A stretch of DNA of 64,000 bases from JAGRAX01 sp041391365 (GTDB lineage Bacteria > Bdellovibrionota_G > JALEGL01 > JAGRMV01): the NCBI GenBank assembly GCA_041391365.1, contig JAWKOC010000004.1, positions 90,621-154,620 on the forward strand, in the 5' to 3' direction. The notes under the pieces were generated by a model. It worked only from the letters and a program-made list of their open reading frames with translations. It did not search any database and was not told the DNA's origin. Position numbers and translations under genes: made by a program. Positions 25,915 to 35,405 of the stretch are shown here, in pieces (position 1 is the first letter of the stretch; every line of letters begins with the position of its first letter).

Positions 25915-28278
25915 GTGGCTGGAGACGACAAAATTATGGATCAAACAACTGAAAAGGTGTTGACCGAAAAACGAGTGACCAAGAAAGTCATTCGTCGAAG
26001 AAGAACTGAAGTCGAGGTCAAAGATGTCGCTTCTGAAACTGAACTTCATGCATCGACGGATGTGGAGTCCTCGGTTGATATGGATCAAACGCAAACAGTG
26101 GATGCGGCTGTGGAGGCTGCTCCCAAGGTTGTGGCCACTCCAATCAAAAGAGTGATCAAAAAAGTTCAACCTTCTTCTGTGTTGAAAAAGGTTGTGAAAG
26201 TGGTTGAAAAACCTGCAAAGGAACCTGTCAAGGAAACCGTTGCTGTGGCCACCCCCAAGGTTGAAGCTCCCGGTGACAACTACAGTCGGTTGAAAGTCGT
26301 TTCTCAACCGCAGCGAGATTTGCAACCAAAAATCACTTCGTTTCCTACTGAAGAAGAAAAAAGAGAGTTGGCCAATGAACAGCGACGCAAAGCGAGTTTG
26401 AGTCGAAAAGAAATCATTGATGTTCGAGATGTTCATCGACCTCGATCCGCCAAGAAGAAAAAACTCAGTCCCGGTATCAAAGGGAAGAAAACCGAGATTA
26501 CGGTTCCCAAGGCAGCCAAGCGAGTTTTGAAAATTCGAGAACAAATCAGTGTTCAAGAACTCGCCAAAAAGATGAGCGTCAAAGCGGGAGAAGTGATTCG
26601 AAAACTGATGGGATTGGGTGTGATAGCGACCATCAACCAAACCATTGATGCCGACACTGCAACCTTGGTAGCTTCTGAATTTGAGTTCGAGGTAGAAAAC
26701 GTAGCATTTGCTCCGGAAGATCTTCTTGTGGAAGAAAATCTGCAGACCAATCTAGAGCATTCCGAAACAAGACCTCCTGTGGTCACGGTCATGGGGCATG
26801 TCGATCATGGAAAAACAAGTTTGCTGGATTCCATCCGCAAGGCCGATGTGGCCTCGGGAGAAGCTGGCGGGATCACTCAGCATATTGGGGCCTACACGGT
26901 CAAAACCGGAGATGGAAAATACATCACGTTTATCGATACGCCTGGTCACGAATCTTTTACAGCCATGCGAGCGCGTGGAGCTCAGGTCACGGACATTGTT
27001 GTTCTTGTTGTGGCAGGAGATGACGGGGTGATGCCACAGACCAAAGAGGCCATCAACCATGCGAAGTCGGCCAACGTTCCCATCATTGTGGCGGTAAACA
27101 AAATGGACAAGCCTGGTGTGGACATCGACCGGATCAAAAAAGAACTTACAGAATTCGAAATGGTTCCCGAGGAGTGGGGTGGAGACACCATCTACGTGCC
27201 TGTTTCTGCAAAAACTGGAAAAGGTGTAGAGCAACTTTTGGAATTCATTCATTTGCAATCTGACATTTTGGAACTCAAAGCCGATCCCAAAACTCTGGCC
27301 AAGTGTGTGGTCATCGAGTCGCGATTGGACAAAGGTCGAGGTTCCGTGATGTCTGTGTTGGTACAGCAGGGTACTCTGCGTTTGGGTGACAATATTGTTA
27401 GCGGCGGCGAATACGGGCGTGTACGAGATATGCGCGATGACCGTGGCGCCAAAGTCAAAGATGCAGGGCCTTCCAAAGCGGTTGAAATCACCGGACTCTC
27501 TGGCATTGCAACCGCAGGAGATTTGGTCAACGTCGTCAAAGATGAACGCGTGGCCAAGCAGATTTCTCAGATGCGTGTCAACATTGCGCGGGAAAAAGAA
27601 CTGGCCCAGTCCAGTCGGGTTTCATTGGATGATCTATACAACAAAATCGCCGAAGGAGATGTCAAAGAGCTGCGTGTGGTGGTCAAGGCCGACACCGCGG
27701 GTTCGGTTGAGGTTCTCAAAGATACTTTGGAAAAACTTTCCACGGCAAAAGTAACGGTGAAAGTGATTCACGGAGCTGTGGGAGGTATCACAGAAAATGA
27801 TGTGACTCTTGCATTGGCTTCAGGAGCCATCATTGTAGGATTTAACGTTCGTCCTCAAACCAACGCCAAAAAATTGGCAGAGCAAAAAGAAGTCGAAATT
27901 CGATTGTACAAAATCATCTACGAACTTTCCGAAGATATTCAAACCGCCATGGCGGGTCTGTTGGCTCCCAAAGAAGTTGAAAATGTGTTGGGACACGCGG
28001 AGGTTCGAGAAACCTACAGCATCCCAAGAGTGGGTACTGTGGCGGGTTGTCAAGTCGTCGAAGGAAAGATTTTGCGATCCAATCAGGTTCGTCTGATTCG
28101 AGATGATGTGGTTGTGTACACAGGAAAGCTGGCTTCTCTCAAACGATTCAAAGACGATGCGCGAGAAATCACACAAGGAAAAGAGTGTGGACTCTCCATT
28201 GAGAATTTCAACGACATCAAAGTTGGAGATGTGGTCGAATCATTTGAAATTTCTCAAGTGGCCGCAAGTTTGGAATAG
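25915..28278 (+). CDS. infB: Translation initiation factor IF-2
   Basis: GTPase that delivers fMet-tRNA to the 30S subunit; 787 residues. A long charged N-terminal region (about 1-190, Lys/Val/Glu rich) is followed by the IF2_N domain (VQELAKKMSVKAGEVIRKLM) and the GTPase domain: G1 GHVDHGKTSL, G3 DTPGHE, G4 NKMD, G5 SAKTGKG. C-terminal domains bind fMet-tRNA. The track start is GTG 25915 with GGGAGGAG about 15 bases upstream; ATG 25936 (MDQTTEKV) has GGAG nearer and is a fair alternative. Second gene after nusA. Confidence 0.97.
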   Translation: MAGDDKIMDQTTEKVLTEKRVTKKVIRRRRTEVEVKDVASETELHASTDVESSVDMDQTQTVDAAVEAAPKVVATPIKRVIKKVQPSSVLKKVVKVVEKPAKEPVKETVAVATPKVEAPGDNYSRLKVVSQPQRDLQPKITSFPTEEEKRELANEQRRKASLSRKEIIDVRDVHRPRSAKKKKLSPGIKGKKTEITVPKAAKRVLKIREQISVQELAKKMSVKAGEVIRKLMGLGVIATINQTIDADTATLVASEFEFEVENVAFAPEDLLVEENLQTNLEHSETRPPVVTVMGHVDHGKTSLLDSIRKADVASGEAGGITQHIGAYTVKTGDGKYITFIDTPGHESFTAMRARGAQVTDIVVLVVAGDDGVMPQTKEAINHAKSANVPIIVAVNKMDKPGVDIDRIKKELTEFEMVPEEWGGDTIYVPVSAKTGKGVEQLLEFIHLQSDILELKADPKTLAKCVVIESRLDKGRGSVMSVLVQQGTLRLGDNIVSGGEYGRVRDMRDDRGAKVKDAGPSKAVEITGLSGIATAGDLVNVVKDERVAKQISQMRVNIAREKELAQSSRVSLDDLYNKIAEGDVKELRVVVKADTAGSVEVLKDTLEKLSTAKVTVKVIHGAVGGITENDVTLALASGAIIVGFNVRPQTNAKKLAEQKEVEIRLYKIIYELSEDIQTAMAGLLAPKEVENVLGHAEVRETYSIPRVGTVAGCQVVEGKILRSNQVRLIRDDVVVYTGKLASLKRFKDDAREITQGKECGLSIENFNDIKVGDVVESFEISQVAASLE

Positions 28279-28319
28279 AGAACGTTCTTGGGTGATCTTG
28301 AAGAACGAGGGGCCAGGTT

Positions 28320-28679
28320 GTGCAGCAAAAATTTCCATACAAAAGAGCAGATCGAGTTTCTGATTTGGTTCGTTCGATCATTTCGGAAGCACTCTCATAT
28401 AAGGTTCACCACCGCAATCTCGATGGAGTGACCATCACCGAAGTAAAACTCTCGCCAGATATGAAACATGCGGATGCGTATTTCCGAGTGTTTGATCAAA
28501 GCAAACTCGGATCAATCAAAGAGGCTTTGGATCATGTTGCTCCTCGCATTCAAAAGGAAGTCGCCCGGGGTGTGAAAATGAAATACATTCCCAAAATTTC
28601 GTTTGTGTATGATGAGTCGCTCGAATACGGATACAAAATCGATCAACTTCTTCACGACCTTTCCTCCGAAGAGGAGTAA
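28320..28679 (+). CDS. rbfA: Ribosome-binding factor A
   Basis: Cold-shock-related 30S maturation factor, 119 residues with a KH-like fold. Family features: RADRVSDLVRSIISEAL at the N-terminus, VTITEVKLSPDMKHADAYFRVF in the middle strand, and IPKISFVYDESLEYGYKID near the end. Starts at GTG 28320 with GAGGGG 7-10 bases upstream. Three bases separate it from truB. Confidence 0.95.
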   Translation: MQQKFPYKRADRVSDLVRSIISEALSYKVHHRNLDGVTITEVKLSPDMKHADAYFRVFDQSKLGSIKEALDHVAPRIQKEVARGVKMKYIPKISFVYDESLEYGYKIDQLLHDLSSEEE

Positions 28680-28682
28680 ATC

Positions 28683-29417
28683 ATGGATGGTCTGATTCTG
28701 GTGGACAAGCCGGAGGGGCTGACCTCGTTTGCAGTGGTTCGAAAAATTCGAAAAATTGCCAACGTAAAGCGCGTGGGGCATGCCGGAACCCTCGACCCAG
28801 ATGCCACCGGTCTATTGCTGGTGTGCGTGGGAAAAGCCACCAAACTCAGTGATGTGTTGATGGAAGGTCAAAAAACCTATCAAACTCAAATGCACTTTGG
28901 GAAAATTTCCGACACTTATGATAGCTCGGGAGTCATCACCGAGTGCTCTTCGGATCCGGTGGAAGAAATCTCCTTGAATAAGGTGATGAATTCTTTTGTT
29001 GGAAAAATTTTGCAAAAACCTCCCGTGTATTCGGCAAAGAAAATCAACGGGAAAAAACTCTACGAATACGCTCGCAAAGGGCAAGAGGTAGAGATTCCTG
29101 AAAAGGAAGTGATCATCGATTCGATCACCGTTGAGGAATTTGAACCCAGGCAAGCTCAGCTTCGCGTCGTTTGTTCCAAGGGTACCTACATTCGGTCGCT
29201 TGTGCATGACATGGGCCAAGCCCTGGGATGTGGGGCGCTGGCTAGTGGCATTCGACGAACGCAGAGTGGGACTTTTTCCGTCAAACATGCTCTTGCTCTG
29301 GATGAGAGTATTACCATCGAACAACTTTTGTCGGCATTGATTCCTCTCTCAAAGCTTCGTGAGCAGCTCTTTTCCGACCGCCCGATTCCTCCTCACATTC
29401 TTCGTCGAGTGTTTTAA
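28683..29417 (+). CDS. truB: tRNA pseudouridine synthase B
   Basis: Forms pseudouridine-55 in the T loop of tRNAs; 244 residues. The catalytic Asp is in GTLDPDATGLL, preceded by VGHAG; KTYQTQMHFGKISDTYD and PPVYSAKKINGKKLYEYAR are the other conserved blocks, and CSKGTYIRSLVHDMG closes the active site. The C-terminal PUA domain is largely missing, common in shorter bacterial TruB. In most genomes rpsO follows directly; here a 3.2-kb insert separates them. Confidence 0.96.
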   Translation: MDGLILVDKPEGLTSFAVVRKIRKIANVKRVGHAGTLDPDATGLLLVCVGKATKLSDVLMEGQKTYQTQMHFGKISDTYDSSGVITECSSDPVEEISLNKVMNSFVGKILQKPPVYSAKKINGKKLYEYARKGQEVEIPEKEVIIDSITVEEFEPRQAQLRVVCSKGTYIRSLVHDMGQALGCGALASGIRRTQSGTFSVKHALALDESITIEQLLSALIPLSKLREQLFSDRPIPPHILRRVF

Positions 29418-29433
29418 CCCAAACAAGCATTGT

Positions 29434-29580
29434 TTTGCATCGTATTCCTTCAATCGCGAAGACCGGAAAATCCTCCTCGACCAAATCTATTGCAAAGGCA
29501 TCGGACTCACCCTACATAGTGCTCAAGTCCTCCCTCTTCAAGGCTCCGATCATTACCCAATCTATGGGGGTTTTGAGTGA
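29434..29580 (+). pseudogene. Remnant of an endonuclease/exonuclease/phosphatase-family C-terminus
   Basis: A frame ending at the TGA at 29578 reads FNREDRKILLDQIYCKGIG, then LHSAQVLPLQGSDHYPIYGGFE. This matches the C-terminal pattern of EEP-superfamily proteins: a strand with a conserved Asp, a Ser-Ala-x-Val-Leu-Pro strand, and the catalytic SDHYPI motif. Nothing upstream continues it, since truB ends at 29417 in another frame, so about 45 residues of a ~250-300 residue domain remain. The match is by eye. A small ACCCC-AAAT-GGGGT hairpin follows directly. Confidence 0.4.
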
Positions 29581-29668
29581 CCCCAAATGGGGTGGGAATG
29601 TCGCATTTTTCTTTTTTTTGAAATTTTAACTCCCCAATTTCATGATTGTTTTTTGCGATTGATGTGGA

Positions 29669-32452
29669 ATGAAAAATGCACTAGTTAGGCTCCAGGGGAA
29701 AACATTGAAAAAGATACAGCATGGATTTTTGATTTTATTGGCACTCACGTATGCCTTACCTCTTTGGGCTAGAGCCAACGTGGAATTCTATCCAAAAGAG
29801 AGTTTCACTCTATTTGAGCAGGAGTACTTTCACGGATTGGTCGAAACCTTAGATGATATTGGTTTGGCTTTTAAAACAGTGGAATTCAGCAAACCTTTGA
29901 ATTTTTCTCAAAAATACCCGCATCAGTTGTTGGTCGTGCAAAAGGAAAAGCCGTTGTTTTCCTTCTTGGGGAGAGAATCACTTGTAATAGAGCTATCACC
30001 TGAAAGTCAATTTGAAATCTTTCGCAATCGAAATGAGCCTTTTTCGCATGTTTTGGAATTTATTTTGCTCAAGGAATTGTTGCTGGCTGATCACTGGAAA
30101 CAACTGATTCAAGACCGTTTTGGAATTAAGGTTTCCGAAAAACAACCTGGTGAACATTTGTCTGAATTTCAATTTACTGAATTTACAACAAATCAGTTGT
30201 ATCGAATTTACAAAGCCCTTCGAAATATCGATCTTTATAACATGGTGAAAAACTCTGAGATCCATAGCATTATGAGAGATGTTCAAAATCAAGTTCGCAC
30301 CAAAACTCGATATGCAGCAGCTATCTCGAGTGGACATCACATTGTTATTGGTTCAGCTCTCGGTAGAGACGGTGGATTGGATGGTTTTGAGAGTACAATC
30401 TATCATGAGATGGGACATCAGATCTGGCATCACTTTTTGTCAGGTGATCAACGAATAGAATATCTGAAACTGAGTTGGAAATTGATTGAAAATCAAGGTG
30501 GTGGCCAAAGTTGGGAGGCATACAACACGCAGTTTATTTCTGAATACTCTACTACAAAAGAGTGCTCTCATATGCTTGCTCTTGTGGATTCCTCTGACAC
30601 AGATTCTGAGAAAATCAGGAAAGAGGTATGCTTGCAACCCGCAGAGGATTTTGCAGAGCACTTCAGCGCGTTTTTTATTGCTCCTTGGGATCTATACAAT
30701 AGAGCGAAAGATAAGTTTGATTTTCTTTCACGCATGTATGGAAAAATGTTGGTGTATCGACAAGGTCTAGCGACATTAACAACAGATATCACCACGGGAA
30801 TTGAATTCTGGTCAACGCCGAAGTTGGGTAGTTTTACATGGAGCCAGTCAATCATTGATCAAACGGTGACATATGAGACCTTGAGTATTTCCAAAATGCA
30901 ATTGCGGAGCAAGACGATTGCTCAGATGAAAGAGATTTATGAGGAGTATCATCGATTGAATCAGGAGACTGTCGTTGCCATAAGTGACAGAGCGAGGAGT
31001 GACTTCGAAAGCTACATTGAAACAGAAATTGATTATCTTTTCGATACGGAAAACTGTAAACCAGAGAACAGAGAAAAACTGATAGACGAACTATACGATG
31101 AAATTAGCACGCAATTCAATCCTATGAATCTTGATCGAATGGAATACGCATATGCATTTTCGCTGCAAGAACAAAGAAAAAGCCAAGGAAATTTTGTTTC
31201 TACTCTTGAGTTGTCCTGGGAAAACAAAGAGATTCTCCCTTCCTCTCAGGTTATGGAAGGAATAGACCACAGATTCAATCCAAAAAATAGCGACTTTCAT
31301 GAGAGTGGAGAGTCTGAGCATGGCAATGCCCTGTCTAGCTCTGGAAAGCTTAGCCTTACGAGGATTGTGAAACCAGACAATGAGAATGGAAAATTGTACA
31401 GGGGTGAAAACATGATTTCATCTTTGACGGTTCAAGATGTCGTTAACAATAAAACTGTATATCCTGAAGACCTACTTCGGAGTATGCTCCCACAAAGTCA
31501 TGATCTTTCTTTTGAGCTTTTGGATCCAAGATATATCGTATACCCTAAGGAGAAAATCACTGCGTATGAATATTACCAGGTTTCGGAGACTACACTTCCA
31601 AGTCGTGCTGTAAAAGAGTTTACTGTGGAAGAAGTATTTTTCCAAGATCCTGAATATCAAGCCAATGTTCATAGAGTACGTATTGACCGCAGACATCACG
31701 AAAAAATTCATTCCCTCCGCCTGTATTTTGATTTTCCAGACTGCAAATATAAAGACGATAGTGTGGTAAGAATTGATAAATTTCTTTCAAAGCCTGGGGA
31801 TGAATACATGGAATTCTATGTGTACTTTCCCTTGGAATTGTATGCATGTACAAACCTTGTATTGGAGAAGGTAGGAGCGGAATTCTATAACCCCGATCCA
31901 GAACGATATGAGATGGAGGAGGACCTGGTGAAGTTTGATCTGGAAGGAGGATTTTCGCTGATCAATGTGGGAGAAACAAAAGTTTATGGAAATGTGTCGG
32001 ATCTTTCGGACCGTGTGAAGATAAAAAATGTATTTGAAGCTGATGGACAAATCGAAGTTCTCGGTCAAGGAGATTTTTTGCCTCAACTCAAATCCAAATT
32101 TTCAATTCCCATTCAAGGCTGGGAAGGCAAAGAAACGATTGAATTGGAGGTGGAATTGGAAGGCCCCGGTTCTCGCAATATCTCGATTTCTCAAACTTTC
32201 GACAGGAAAAAAATTGAAGAAGCTCCAACCATCATGGTGGGAGGGCAGAAAATAAAATTATTTGATCTAGAAGTCGGAGAACTAGTCTTGAACAATGGAA
32301 AGTATTTTATATCATCTGTAAAAGTAACGTCTCAAATTAGTGCAGATTCAACCTTAAATGCCGAAAGAAGATCTAGGCTAGATCATGACGAATTCACAAA
32401 AACCAGATTTGCCCCCAATCCAGAAATGATTCATATCCAAGGTAAGGAATGA
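29669..32452 (+). CDS. Large secreted zinc metallopeptidase-like protein
   Basis: A 927-residue protein with a signal peptide (hydrophobic stretch about residues 18-33, cleavage near LWARA). A zinc-peptidase motif HExxH is present as YHEMGHQIWHHF at about residue 249, and ~80 residues later AEDFAEHFSAFF supplies a plausible third ligand Glu and the downstream Ala/His context of gluzincins. The remaining ~550 residues contain no domain I can name; they are beta-rich with repeated Tyr/Glu segments. No close family is recognised. Codon use is more AT-rich (many TTA, ATA) than in the flanking ribosomal genes. It lies between truB and rpsO. Confidence 0.7.
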   Translation: MKNALVRLQGKTLKKIQHGFLILLALTYALPLWARANVEFYPKESFTLFEQEYFHGLVETLDDIGLAFKTVEFSKPLNFSQKYPHQLLVVQKEKPLFSFLGRESLVIELSPESQFEIFRNRNEPFSHVLEFILLKELLLADHWKQLIQDRFGIKVSEKQPGEHLSEFQFTEFTTNQLYRIYKALRNIDLYNMVKNSEIHSIMRDVQNQVRTKTRYAAAISSGHHIVIGSALGRDGGLDGFESTIYHEMGHQIWHHFLSGDQRIEYLKLSWKLIENQGGGQSWEAYNTQFISEYSTTKECSHMLALVDSSDTDSEKIRKEVCLQPAEDFAEHFSAFFIAPWDLYNRAKDKFDFLSRMYGKMLVYRQGLATLTTDITTGIEFWSTPKLGSFTWSQSIIDQTVTYETLSISKMQLRSKTIAQMKEIYEEYHRLNQETVVAISDRARSDFESYIETEIDYLFDTENCKPENREKLIDELYDEISTQFNPMNLDRMEYAYAFSLQEQRKSQGNFVSTLELSWENKEILPSSQVMEGIDHRFNPKNSDFHESGESEHGNALSSSGKLSLTRIVKPDNENGKLYRGENMISSLTVQDVVNNKTVYPEDLLRSMLPQSHDLSFELLDPRYIVYPKEKITAYEYYQVSETTLPSRAVKEFTVEEVFFQDPEYQANVHRVRIDRRHHEKIHSLRLYFDFPDCKYKDDSVVRIDKFLSKPGDEYMEFYVYFPLELYACTNLVLEKVGAEFYNPDPERYEMEEDLVKFDLEGGFSLINVGETKVYGNVSDLSDRVKIKNVFEADGQIEVLGQGDFLPQLKSKFSIPIQGWEGKETIELEVELEGPGSRNISISQTFDRKKIEEAPTIMVGGQKIKLFDLEVGELVLNNGKYFISSVKVTSQISADSTLNAERRSRLDHDEFTKTRFAPNPEMIHIQGKE

Positions 32453-32645
32453 TTTGGTCTAGACTGGAACCCCTTTCTTTTAATGAATCTGATAGAGTTG
32501 TCACGTGTATTTTTTTGTAATCCGACGTAACAGATCTTATCGATGCATGAGTAATTTCACGTTGATTTTGCTCAATAGATATGTCATAACAGGCCTACTA
32601 TAAACGAAAATAAATATAAGTTATTGTTTTTAAAAGGAAAAACAC

Positions 32646-32903
32646 GTGGAAGCCAAATCAAAATGGATTGAAAAATTTCAGAAACACGACAAAGATACCG
32701 GTTCACCCGAAGTCCAAGTGGCTCTTTTGACCGATCGAATCAATCATCTGACCAAACATTGCAACGAGCATAAAAAAGATTTTCATACTCGTCAGGGTTT
32801 GCTCAAAATGGTCGGTGCTCGACGTAGACATCTCGACTATCTGAAGAAAATTGACATCTCCCGATACCAAGGGCTGATTCAAGAGCTTGGCTTGCGAAAA
32901 TAG
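32646..32903 (+). CDS. rpsO: 30S ribosomal protein S15
   Basis: Primary 16S rRNA-binding protein of the small subunit, 85 residues (usually 88-89). Conserved: DTGSPEVQVALLTDRINHLT, HKKDFHTRQGLLKMVGARR and RRHLDYLKK. Starts at GTG 32646 after AAAAGG. The 193 bases upstream hold its own promoter region and leader, as the metallopeptidase gene separates it from truB. pnp follows. Confidence 0.97.
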   Translation: MEAKSKWIEKFQKHDKDTGSPEVQVALLTDRINHLTKHCNEHKKDFHTRQGLLKMVGARRRHLDYLKKIDISRYQGLIQELGLRK

Positions 32904-33001
32904 TTTCGCCAACAGCAAAGGTTATTCCCATTTTTAGCTCACTACTTTCCTCTCTGGGGTTGAAAAACTCATCCTCAGTGCATTCTCAAAAGGATAAGAA
33001 T

Positions 33002-35236
33002 ATGAAAAAAGTAAGTATCGAATTTCACGGTCGTACTTTGTCCATTGAAACTGGACGTATGGCCAAACAAGCCAATGGAGCCGTATGGATCCAATATGGC
33101 GAAACTGCACTGCTCACAACAGCAGTGACAGGAAAGTCCAATCGAGAGGACATTGATTTTTTTCCTCTCTCCGTAGACTACCAAGAAAAGTTTGCCTCCG
33201 CGGGAAAAATCCCTGGTGGTTTTTTCAAGCGAGAAGGACGTCAATCGGAGCGAGAAATTTTGATTTCTCGTTTGACCGATCGGCCCATTCGCCCTTTGTT
33301 TCCCAAAGGGTTTCAACGAGAAACCCAAGTCATCTCGACGGTTTTTTCATTTGATAAAACCAACGAGTCGGATGTGCTCTCTGTGCTAGGTGCTTCGGCA
33401 GCTTTGCACATTTCGGACATTCCATTTTTGGGACCCATTGCAGCTGTTCGTGTGGGACGTATTCAAGGACAATTGATCTGCAACCCCACGATCGAGCAGA
33501 TGGAAACATCAGATCTCGACATGACGGTGGCTGCATCCAAAGATGCGATTGTGATGGTGGAAGGGGAAGCTGCGCAGTTACCCGAATCTGAAGTGTTGAA
33601 AGCGCTTCAATTTGCACACCAAAGCATTCAACCTCTGTTGCAGCTCCAAGAAGAGCTTCGCAAAGCCTTGGGCAAAGAAAAGATTCAAATTTCCGAGACG
33701 GAAAAAACCATGAGCGAGTTTGAGACCTTGGTTCGAGAAAAAGCCATCGGTCACATTCGTCAAGCTTTTGCAGTGACCGAAAAAATTGCTCGGTACAAAC
33801 AAATTGATGAATTTCAGAATCAAATGATCGAAGAGTTCAAAGCTCAGAGTGAAGACTACGCCAATTGTGGAAAACAATTGAAAAGTATCGTTCACGATAT
33901 GATCAGCGAAGAAATCCGAAGAGGCATTGTGCAAGAAAACAAGCGCATGGATCTTCGAAGTCCTGAGACGATCCGACACATCACTTCTGAAGTGGGTGTT
34001 TTGCCGCGAGCTCATGGATCTTCATTGTTTACGCGAGGTGAAACCCAGGCTCTGGTGACAGCGACCTTGGGAACTTCGGATGATGAGCAGCGCATGGACT
34101 CGCTCATGGGAGAAAGTTCTCGAAGATTTATGCTTCACTATAATTTTCCTGCATTTTCTGTGGGTGAAGTGAAGCCCATGAGAGGTCCTGCTCGTCGAGA
34201 AATTGGCCACGGAGTTTTGGCTCACAAGGCTTTGATGCAAGTGGTTCCCACCAAAGAAGAGTTTCCGTACACCATGCGTGTGGTTTCCGATGTTTTGGAA
34301 TCTCATGGATCCTCTTCGATGGCCACCGTATGTGGAGCCAGTTTGGCTCTGATGGACGCGGGGGTCCCACTGAAAGCTCCTGTTGCAGGAATTGCAATGG
34401 GCTTGATCAAAGAAGGTGATAAGTTCTTTGTTCTCTCCGACATCACTGGAGATGAAGACCATGTCGGCGATATGGATTTTAAAGTGGCTGGAACCAAAGA
34501 TGGTGTGACGGCTGTTCAAATGGACATCAAAGTTACAGGTATTGGTTGGGACGTGGTGGAAAAAGCCCTGAACCAAGCCAAAGAAGGACGTCTTCATATT
34601 TTGGGCAAAATGAGTGAAGCCCTTCCTGCAACCCGAGGACAGTTGTCCAAACATGCTCCTCGATTGGAAAGCTTCCAAATTGCCAAAGATAAAATTCGTG
34701 AAGTGATCGGAACCGGTGGAAAAGTGATTCGTGGAATCATCGAAGAGACCGGAGCCAAAGTTGAAATCAACGACGATGGCATTGTGACGGTAGCTTCGGA
34801 AAATGGAGATTCATTGGCCAAAGCGGTAGCCATGATCCAGGACATCATTGCGGAAGCAGAAATTGGAAAAACATACACAGGAAAAGTTGTTCGCATCGAA
34901 GCCTATGGAGCGTTTGTTCAGATTCTTCCTGGAAAAGACGGTCTTCTTCACGTGAGTGAATTTGATTCAGATGAACGTGTAGAAGATGTGAATGAGTTTT
35001 TCTCCGAAGGCGATGAAGTCGAAGTTCGCGTTGTGGGCATCGATGGACAAGGTAAAATCAAGCTTTCTCAGAAAGACGATGAGACACGAAAAGAATTGGG
35101 ACTGGACCAAAACCGTTCCAGAGGTGGAGATCGAGGCCGTGGAGGTCGTGGAAACGACCGAGGCCGAGGCAACGATCGTTCTTCATCCAGACGCCCTCGC
35201 TTTGATCGGGACCGCAACCGCGATCGTGATCGATAG
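33002..35236 (+). CDS. pnp: Polyribonucleotide nucleotidyltransferase (PNPase)
   Basis: Phosphorolytic 3'-5' exoribonuclease of the degradosome. From ATG 33002 (AAGGATAAG upstream) it is 744 residues; ATG/TTG-type starts at 32960 would add an unrelated 14 residues. Two RNase PH cores (about 1-210 and 300-540), the helical linker, KH domain (IREVIGTGGKVIRGIIEETGAKVEI, about 560) and S1 domain (GKTYTGKVVRIEAYGAFVQILPGKDGLLH, from about 620). After S1 comes an unusual ~40-residue tail made almost only of Arg, Gly, Asp, Asn and Ser. A strong terminator follows. Confidence 0.97.
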   Translation: MKKVSIEFHGRTLSIETGRMAKQANGAVWIQYGETALLTTAVTGKSNREDIDFFPLSVDYQEKFASAGKIPGGFFKREGRQSEREILISRLTDRPIRPLFPKGFQRETQVISTVFSFDKTNESDVLSVLGASAALHISDIPFLGPIAAVRVGRIQGQLICNPTIEQMETSDLDMTVAASKDAIVMVEGEAAQLPESEVLKALQFAHQSIQPLLQLQEELRKALGKEKIQISETEKTMSEFETLVREKAIGHIRQAFAVTEKIARYKQIDEFQNQMIEEFKAQSEDYANCGKQLKSIVHDMISEEIRRGIVQENKRMDLRSPETIRHITSEVGVLPRAHGSSLFTRGETQALVTATLGTSDDEQRMDSLMGESSRRFMLHYNFPAFSVGEVKPMRGPARREIGHGVLAHKALMQVVPTKEEFPYTMRVVSDVLESHGSSSMATVCGASLALMDAGVPLKAPVAGIAMGLIKEGDKFFVLSDITGDEDHVGDMDFKVAGTKDGVTAVQMDIKVTGIGWDVVEKALNQAKEGRLHILGKMSEALPATRGQLSKHAPRLESFQIAKDKIREVIGTGGKVIRGIIEETGAKVEINDDGIVTVASENGDSLAKAVAMIQDIIAEAEIGKTYTGKVVRIEAYGAFVQILPGKDGLLHVSEFDSDERVEDVNEFFSEGDEVEVRVVGIDGQGKIKLSQKDDETRKELGLDQNRSRGGDRGRGGRGNDRGRGNDRSSSRRPRFDRDRNRDRDR

Positions 35237-35263
35237 AGGTTAACCTCACATCGTGCAATCTTG

Positions 35264-35302
35264 ATCGGATCCGAACAGTCTCTGTTCGGATCCGATTTTT
35301 TT
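35264..35302 (+). terminator. Intrinsic terminator after pnp
   Basis: A perfect 15-bp stem (ATCGGATCCGAACAG, 35264-35278, pairing with 35282-35296), 3-base loop, and seven T residues at 35296-35302. It ends the rpsO-pnp transcript, 28 bases after the pnp stop. Confidence 0.93.
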
Positions 35303-35405
35303 GTTTTCAGATGAGCTTACTTTCATCACTTCTTTGTTCAATCTTCTGTTGACACGAGGTATCCAGTGCTATAGCGTCATTTTGGTAGACAACCTGGAGG
35401 TCGTG

